From: CAYMUL01 sp964393605
GTDB taxonomy: Bacteria; Bacteroidota; Ignavibacteria; Ignavibacteriales; Ignavibacteriaceae
DNA length: 20,405 nt
NCBI GenBank assembly: GCA_964393605.1
Contig: CAYMUL010000047.1
Coordinates: 1 to 20,405, forward strand
Reading direction: 5' to 3'
Made by a program: the position numbers and the translations under genes. The notes under the pieces were generated by a model. It did no database searches, was not told the origin of the DNA, and saw only the letters and a list, made by a program, of their open reading frames with translations. Shown in pieces: positions 16,544-20,405 of the stretch; the stretch's first letter is position 1, and each line of letters opens with the position of its first letter.

Positions 16544-17833
16544 TTAAAAAATTTCTTTTAACGCATCGTAATGTGCGGCGATAGTTTTATCGAGCAATTC
16601 TTTTGTGTGCGCCGATGAAACAAATACCGCCTCAAACTGTGCAGGTGCCAAATATATTCCGCGCTTCAACATCTCGTGAAAATATTTTCCGTAGAGTTTT
16701 GTGTCGGAAGTTAAAGCTGACTTAAAATCATAAACTTCATTTTCAGTCATGAACATGCAAAGCATCGAGCCGACTCTGTTCAGCGCAAAATTTTTTCCGA
16801 GTTTTTTCAAGTTCTCTTTAAATCCTAATTCAAGATAAGCGGAACTTTTTTCTAATTCAGAATAAAATTCCGGATGCTCTTTGATGTAACTCAACGCGGA
16901 GTAACCGGCACTCATCGCAAGAGGATTGCCGCTTAAAGTTCCTGCTTGATAAACAGGACCGCTCGGCGCAATCATTTCCATAATTCCTTTCTTTCCGCCG
17001 AATGCACCGACAGGTAATCCGCCGCCAATAATTTTTCCGAAAGTGGAAAGATCGGGTTTCATTCCGAGTAACTCTTGCGCGCCTCCTTTTGATAGACGAA
17101 AGCCTGTCATCACTTCATCAAAAATTAAAATAGAATTTTCATTTGTGCAGAGTTCACGAAGTTCGCTCATAAATTTTTTTGATGCCGACACAACTCCCAT
17201 GTTACCTGCAACCGGTTCAATTATTACAGCGGCAATTTGATTTTTGTTTTCATGAAATAATTTTTTTACAGACTCGATGTCGTTATAATCCGCAACTAAA
17301 GTATCATTCGCGTTTGCTTTTGTAACTCCGGGACTAGTGGGCACGCCCAATGTTAATGCGCCCGAGCCGGCTTTAATCAAAAAGAAATCCGCATGCCCGT
17401 GATAGCATCCTTCAAATTTTATAATTTTATCTTTACCGGTAAAACCTCTCGCGGCACGTACTGCACTCATCGTAGCTTCGGTTCCGCTGTTCACCATTCT
17501 CACCATCTCAACCGAATCAACAAGTTCTGAAATGAGTTTTGCCATTTTCACTTCTATCTCCGCCGGAGTTCCGAAACTCACTCCGTTTTCAATTGCATCG
17601 TACAATGCTTTTTTAATGAATGAAGGATTATGCCCGAAGATATGCGGTCCCCAACTTCCGATATAATCGATAAATTTATTTCCGTCTTCATCGAACAAAA
17701 ATGCGCCTTCTCCTTTTTTCATAAAGATGGGATTTCCGCCGACCGATTTAAATGCACGCACAGGCGAGTTCACGCCGCCGGGAATATATTTTTTTGCTTC
17801 TTCAAATAAATTTTCGCTTTTGATCTGTTTCAT
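16544..17833 (-). CDS. hemL: Glutamate-1-semialdehyde 2,1-aminomutase
   Basis: This PLP enzyme converts glutamate-1-semialdehyde to 5-aminolevulinate, the entry to haem, sirohaem and other tetrapyrroles by the C5 pathway. At 429 residues it has the family length. It shows KYIPGGVNSPVRAFKSVGG at the N-terminus, the cofactor region MVNSGTEATMSAVRAARG, the IIFDEV-like ILIFDEVMTGFR, and the Schiff-base lysine Lys267 in FGKIIGGGLPVGAFGG. The first ATG is used; a perfect -7 box lies about 28 bases upstream on the minus strand. No hemA or other haem gene is nearby. It diverges from the nucleotide-sugar dehydrogenase gene and precedes the Asp-box gene. Confidence 0.96.
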   Translation of the reverse strand: MKQIKSENLFEEAKKYIPGGVNSPVRAFKSVGGNPIFMKKGEGAFLFDEDGNKFIDYIGSWGPHIFGHNPSFIKKALYDAIENGVSFGTPAEIEVKMAKLISELVDSVEMVRMVNSGTEATMSAVRAARGFTGKDKIIKFEGCYHGHADFFLIKAGSGALTLGVPTSPGVTKANANDTLVADYNDIESVKKLFHENKNQIAAVIIEPVAGNMGVVSASKKFMSELRELCTNENSILIFDEVMTGFRLSKGGAQELLGMKPDLSTFGKIIGGGLPVGAFGGKKGIMEMIAPSGPVYQAGTLSGNPLAMSAGYSALSYIKEHPEFYSELEKSSAYLELGFKENLKKLGKNFALNRVGSMLCMFMTENEVYDFKSALTSDTKLYGKYFHEMLKRGIYLAPAQFEAVFVSSAHTKELLDKTIAAHYDALKEIF

Positions 17834-17860
17834 TTCTAAAATCTTTAATTTTTTTTATTG

Positions 17861-17868
17861 CAAATATA
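17861..17868 (-). promoter_or_regulatory. Predicted -7 element of hemL
   Basis: The minus strand reads TATATTTG here, an exact match to TAnnTTTG. No clear TTTG -33 box stands 19 bases upstream. The leader to the hemL ATG would be about 20 bases. Confidence 0.45.
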
Positions 17869-17900
17869 CCGAGAATAAATTTTGGTTCTTTACGTCTCGG
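17869..17900. promoter_or_regulatory. Inverted repeat in the hemL/dehydrogenase divergent spacer
   Basis: CCGAGA (17869-17874) and TCTCGG (17895-17900) are inverted arms 20 bases apart. They lie between the two opposing -7 elements. They could bind a shared regulator, but six-base arms may be chance. Confidence 0.3.
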
Positions 17901-17918
17901 CAGTAATCATTAGCTTTG
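17889..17918 (+). promoter_or_regulatory. Predicted promoter of the nucleotide-sugar dehydrogenase gene
   Basis: TAGCTTTG at 17911-17918 matches TAnnTTTG, and TTTA at 17889-17892, eighteen bases upstream, is one base off the -33 box. Transcription would start near 17925, about 33 bases before the ATG at 17958. This also argues against the earlier in-frame TTG at 17916 being the start, since it lies inside the promoter. Confidence 0.5.
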
Positions 17919-17957
17919 TATCCGAAAAAAATAAAATTTAAAACGGAGAATCAATTA

Positions 17958-19292
17958 ATGAATATAGCTGTCGTCGGCACAGGATATGTCGGATTAGTAT
18001 CGGGCACATGCTTTGCGGAAATGGGAAATAATGTAACATGCGTTGATAATCATCCTGATAAATTAAAAAAATTAAAAGCGGGTGAAGTTACCATTTATGA
18101 ACCCGGCTTGGAGATTCTTTTCACACGAAATATTGAAAAGAAGAGATTGATTTTTACGGATGATTTAAAAAATGCCCTGTTGAAAAATGAAATTATTTTT
18201 CTTTGCTTACCAACACCGCAAGAAGAGGATGGAAGCGCAGACTTAAAATATGTTCTCGGAGTTGCTGAAGATATTTCTAAAATTCTTAAAGAGAATAATG
18301 ATAGAGATTATAAAATCATAGTCAATAAAAGCACGGTGCCGGTCGGTACTTCTGTTAAAGTTGAAGATATTCTTTCTTCAACCGGAATAAAAAATTTCGA
18401 TGTAGTTTCAAATCCGGAATTTTTGCGTGAAGGTTTTGCAGTTGAAGATTTTATGCGCCCTGACAGAATTGTAATTGGCGCAAGAAGCGAAAAAGCAGTT
18501 GAGCGAATGAAAGAATTATACGAGCCGTTTGTTCGTCAGGGAAATCCCGTTTTGATTATGGATAATGAAAGTTCCGAAGTAACGAAGTACGCGGCGAATT
18601 CCTATTTGGCGATGCGCATAACTTACATGAACGAGCTTGCAAATTTTTGCGAGATGGTTAATGCCGATGTTGATATGGTTCGTAAAGGAATGGGAACGGA
18701 TTCACGAATTGGAAAAAGATTTTTATTTCCGGGGATCGGTTACGGCGGCTCATGTTTTCCGAAGGATGTGAATGCGCTTATCAAAACTGCCGCCGATGCC
18801 AACAGCCCTATGCAGATTTTGAATGTGGTTGATAAAGTCAATAAAAATCAAAAATCGGTACTCGTTGATAAACTCTTGAAATATTTTAAGAATGATTTGT
18901 CCGGGAAGAAAATTGCCGTTTGGGGGCTTGCATTCAAACCAAACACAGATGATATGAGAGAAGCACCATCGATTGATATTATTAATAAGTTGTTGAGTTT
19001 GGGTTGCAATGTATCCGCATACGATCCCGCCGCAATGGAGACCTCCAAATTTTTCTTTAACGAAAAAATTAATTACGCAGTTGACGAATACAATGCTTTA
19101 GAAAATGCAGATGCACTTTTAATTCTAACCGAATGGAATGAGTTTAGGAATCCCAACTTCAACATTCTAAAATCTAAATTGAAAAATAAATTAATCTTCG
19201 ACGGGAGAAATATTTTTCAATTAGATAAAATGAAAGAAGAAGGATTTATATATTTCAGCATCGGAAGAAGAGCGATAGCACGCGGGGAATGA
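17958..19292 (+). CDS. ugd: UDP-glucose 6-dehydrogenase (UDP-glucose/GDP-mannose dehydrogenase family)
   Basis: This enzyme oxidises UDP-glucose to UDP-glucuronate with two NAD+, supplying uronic acids for capsule, lipopolysaccharide or exopolysaccharide. The 444-residue frame starts at ATG 17958, directly at the Rossmann motif NIAVVGTGYVGLVSG, with GGAGA upstream as ribosome-binding site. Other signatures are PTPQEEDGSAD, NKSTVPVGT, SNPEFLREGFAVEDF and GIGYGGSCFPKD, where Cys266 is the catalytic nucleophile. The C-terminal domain has VWGLAFKPNTDDMREAPS. A related UDP-sugar substrate cannot be fully excluded, but UDP-glucose is the best guess. The last 18 coding bases belong to a 28-base sequence repeated exactly at 20331-20358. 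No other polysaccharide gene is in the window. Confidence 0.93.
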   Translation: MNIAVVGTGYVGLVSGTCFAEMGNNVTCVDNHPDKLKKLKAGEVTIYEPGLEILFTRNIEKKRLIFTDDLKNALLKNEIIFLCLPTPQEEDGSADLKYVLGVAEDISKILKENNDRDYKIIVNKSTVPVGTSVKVEDILSSTGIKNFDVVSNPEFLREGFAVEDFMRPDRIVIGARSEKAVERMKELYEPFVRQGNPVLIMDNESSEVTKYAANSYLAMRITYMNELANFCEMVNADVDMVRKGMGTDSRIGKRFLFPGIGYGGSCFPKDVNALIKTAADANSPMQILNVVDKVNKNQKSVLVDKLLKYFKNDLSGKKIAVWGLAFKPNTDDMREAPSIDIINKLLSLGCNVSAYDPAAMETSKFFFNEKINYAVDEYNALENADALLILTEWNEFRNPNFNILKSKLKNKLIFDGRNIFQLDKMKEEGFIYFSIGRRAIARGE

Positions 19293-19302
19293 TTAATAAT
19301 TA
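19275..19302 (+). repeat. 28-base direct repeat, left copy (spans the ugd stop codon)
   Basis: This sequence begins ATAGCACGCGGGGAATGATT and matches 20331-20358 base for base over 28 positions. The left copy holds the last codons and TGA of ugd plus ten bases of flank. The two copies bound a gene-free 1.03-kb interval. Confidence 0.9.
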
Positions 19303-19362
19303 CAAATTAAAAATTGAGTTCACACTAAAAAGTTCATTAATCTAAAATTGGAAAAGAATTAT

Positions 19363-19487
19363 AAACCGTTCCCAAAGGGACATGTGAAACGGTTCGCAGT
19401 TCATTAAGTTGTTATTAACCAACGGCTTAAGCCGTTGGTTAAAGGAAATGCTTACTGAATAGTAAAACGGTTTCAACCGTTTCTTAC
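19363..19487. repeat. REP/BIME-like cluster of three related palindromes
   Basis: Three hairpins share the core AACGG/CCGTT. The first pairs AACCGTT (19364-19370) with AACGGTT (19388-19394), with an inner CCC-AAA-GGG. The second is a perfect 28-base palindrome at 19415-19442 (half-site TTAACCAACGGCTT). The third is AAACGGTT-TC-AACCGTTT at 19465-19482 with flanking GTAA/TTAC pairing. The arrangement resembles REP-type elements mobilised by RAYT (Y1) transposases, but no such transposase is in the window. Confidence 0.7.
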
Positions 19488-19714
19488 CTTATTATAGTAG
19501 ACTCAAAAATTAAAAATGAATATTCTTTTGCGCACGTTTGAATACTTTGCGGTTAGAAAAGAAATTAATTGCAAATAGGTGCGAATGATTGGCGCGGATA
19601 AAAATATTTTTTGAGACTCCTTGAAATGATTGCTTGCCGTCTGTTGCTAACCAACTCACTGCTTTTCCGAAAAGATTTATAATACATTTTTGAAGCGTAC
19701 AATATTCTATTGTT

Positions 19715-19731
19715 GATCATCTACGATGATC
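19715..19731. repeat. Short hairpin GATCATC-TAC-GATGATC
   Basis: It has perfect 7-base arms and a 3-base loop; the apex reads CTACG. It is in gene-free DNA. Confidence 0.6.
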
Positions 19732-19763
19732 TGGTTTTGTCTCATAATTTCTCTACAATAATG

Positions 19764-19780
19764 AATCTTCTCCGAAGATT
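19764..19780. repeat. Short hairpin AATCTTC-TCC-GAAGATT
   Basis: It has perfect 7-base arms and a 3-base loop; the apex reads CTCCG. It lies 32 bases after the preceding hairpin. Confidence 0.6.
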
Positions 19781-19823
19781 AAGAAATAATATTTTCACGT
19801 TAGTACCCTTCAATTAAAGTCAC

Positions 19824-19837
19824 TACCAATTCTGGTA
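19824..19837. repeat. Short hairpin TACCA-ATTC-TGGTA
   Basis: It has 5-base arms and a 4-base loop. It is weaker than its neighbours and may be chance. Confidence 0.35.
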
Positions 19838-19976
19838 ATTTATTTTTCCCCGTTTAAGAATACCCTTGTCAGATAGGATTAAAACAACAATTTGAAAAAT
19901 GTTCAACTTTTTCGCAGAATCGTTCCGATAGTTTTGGTTCAAGAAGTAAAGGAAGATGAGAACAGTAAATTGTGTC

Positions 19977-19989
19977 ATCCCTACGGGAT
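19977..19989. repeat. Short hairpin ATCCC-TAC-GGGAT
   Basis: It is a perfect 5-base-arm hairpin whose exact reverse complement recurs at 20061-20073 inside module copy B, so the two can also pair with each other as an outer stem around the intervening 71 bases. Confidence 0.6.
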
Positions 19990-20003
19990 TTAGTGTTACA
20001 TTC

Positions 20004-20232
20004 GCAATATTTTGTTACCAACATATTTTCCCTAACGGGAAAAATATTTTTATTACTGAAATCCCGTAGGGATGAGATATTGGTAAAACAAAATAACGCA
20101 ACCGAAATTAAATCCCCGAAAGCTTTCGGGGATGAAATATTTTTTTCTGTTTTGAAAGGCTCTCATTACGAAAGTAAGAACATCAATTTGGTGAACATTT
20201 AACTTTGGTTCTGGCTTGTCCAGTTTAGGGAA
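20004..20232 (+). repeat. Palindrome-bearing repeat module, copy B
   Basis: This is the inverted partner of copy A (7766-7997), 229 versus 232 bases. It contains TTTTCCC-TAAC-GGGAAAA (20026-20043), ATCCC-GTA-GGGAT (20061-20073) and a perfect 22-base palindrome at 20112-20133 (half-site ATCCCCGAAAG). Where copy A has an 11-base half-site palindrome, copy B has the short 5-base-arm form, so stem length differs but pairing is kept. The outer shared runs (TGTTACCAACATATTTTC and CTTTGGTTCTGGCTTGTCCA) define the borders. Confidence 0.75.
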
Positions 20233-20244
20233 AAGATGTGGAAC

Positions 20245-20255
20245 ATCCTACGGAT
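20245..20255. repeat. Short hairpin ATCC-TAC-GGAT
   Basis: It has 4-base arms and the same CTACG apex as the hairpins at 19715 and 19977. On its own it is not significant; it is listed as part of the set. Confidence 0.4.
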
Positions 20256-20330
20256 TGGTAACAAAGAATCAAACCGCCAAAATCAAAGTTCGGTAGAGGC
20301 GATACAGGGTGAATGTGTGTAAATGTTTTA

Positions 20331-20358
20331 ATAGCACGCGGGGAATGATTAATAATTA
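20331..20358 (+). repeat. 28-base direct repeat, right copy
   Basis: It is an exact copy of the ugd 3' end plus ten bases of flank (19275-19302). Neither flank resembles the left copy beyond the 28 bases: the left is preceded by GAGCG and the right by GTTTTA. Confidence 0.9.
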
Positions 20359-20405
20359 GGGTTTCCTGAAAAAGTGTTTTATTGAGTTTGATAAATAAAC
20401 TTTCG

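Larger units (their letters stand above)
19293..20405. other. Gene-free, hairpin-rich interval
   Basis: No convincing coding sequence is present; the frame at 19972-20202 is a read-through of the repeat module. The interval contains about ten short palindromes of different sequence. They are a three-hairpin element at 19363-19487, isolated hairpins at 19715-19731, 19764-19780 and 19824-19837, module copy B with its internal stems, and ATCC-TAC-GGAT at 20245-20255. A 28-base copy of the ugd end closes it. Nothing is recognised in the last 47 bases. Confidence 0.65.

Noticed and set aside
17916..17957. TTG at 17916 as the start of ugd
   Set aside because: It overlaps the predicted -7 box, and the added residues precede the Rossmann motif that normally starts this family; ATG 17958 has a GGAGA site.
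19363..20255. CRISPR array
   Set aside because: The palindromes are of different sequence and irregular spacing, with no constant repeat-spacer period and no cas genes.

Overview
The window looks like chromosomal DNA from the Bacteroidota/Chlorobiota group, most likely Ignavibacteria or a close relative. The reasons are moderately AT-rich DNA, a C-terminal domain containing the motif YPNPFNPST (typical of the type IX secretion system, T9SS, in that clade), promoter-like boxes of the form TAnnTTTG (the Bacteroidota housekeeping -7 element), frequent TTG starts, and gene-free stretches packed with small palindromes. The lineage is an inference from these features; no rRNA or other marker is present.

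Region 1 (1-6052): a 260-base repeat-rich leader, then a tight plus-strand operon of six genes: low-specificity L-threonine aldolase, a YbgC-like hotdog thioesterase, a DEDDy 3'-5' exonuclease, a MORN-repeat lipoprotein, purL, and a YihY/BrkB membrane protein. Four of the five junctions are 4-base start/stop overlaps, two with ATG and two with TTG starts. The gene products are functionally unrelated, so this looks like a housekeeping co-transcription unit.

Region 2 (6106-8193): a minus-strand outer-membrane barrel protein with an unusual helical insert, then about 900 bases without a gene. This gap holds a 232-base palindrome-bearing repeat module (7766-7997) that recurs in inverted orientation at 20004-20232.

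Region 3 (8206-13871): a large secreted T9SS-type protein with a terminator, a DUF1016/YhcG-type PD-(D/E)XK nuclease gene broken by an in-frame TGA, and a minus-strand arsR-arsM pair. The pair has an obvious operator over its promoter. Beyond it lies a decayed fragment of a second DUF1016 gene.

Region 4 (14081-19292): on the minus strand, an Asp-box repeat protein with a textbook T9SS sorting domain lies downstream of hemL (24 bases apart). Divergent from hemL is a UDP-glucose/UDP-mannuronate-type 6-dehydrogenase gene.

Region 5 (19293-20405): 1.1 kb with no gene but about ten short hairpins. A 28-base exact copy of the 3' end of the dehydrogenase gene recurs 1056 bases downstream, so the gap is bounded by direct repeats. 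I did not find a convincing new multi-gene system. The most unusual signals are this repeat-bounded hairpin array, a family of hairpins with variable arms but a shared CTACG-like apex, and the inverted module pair flanking 12 kb.
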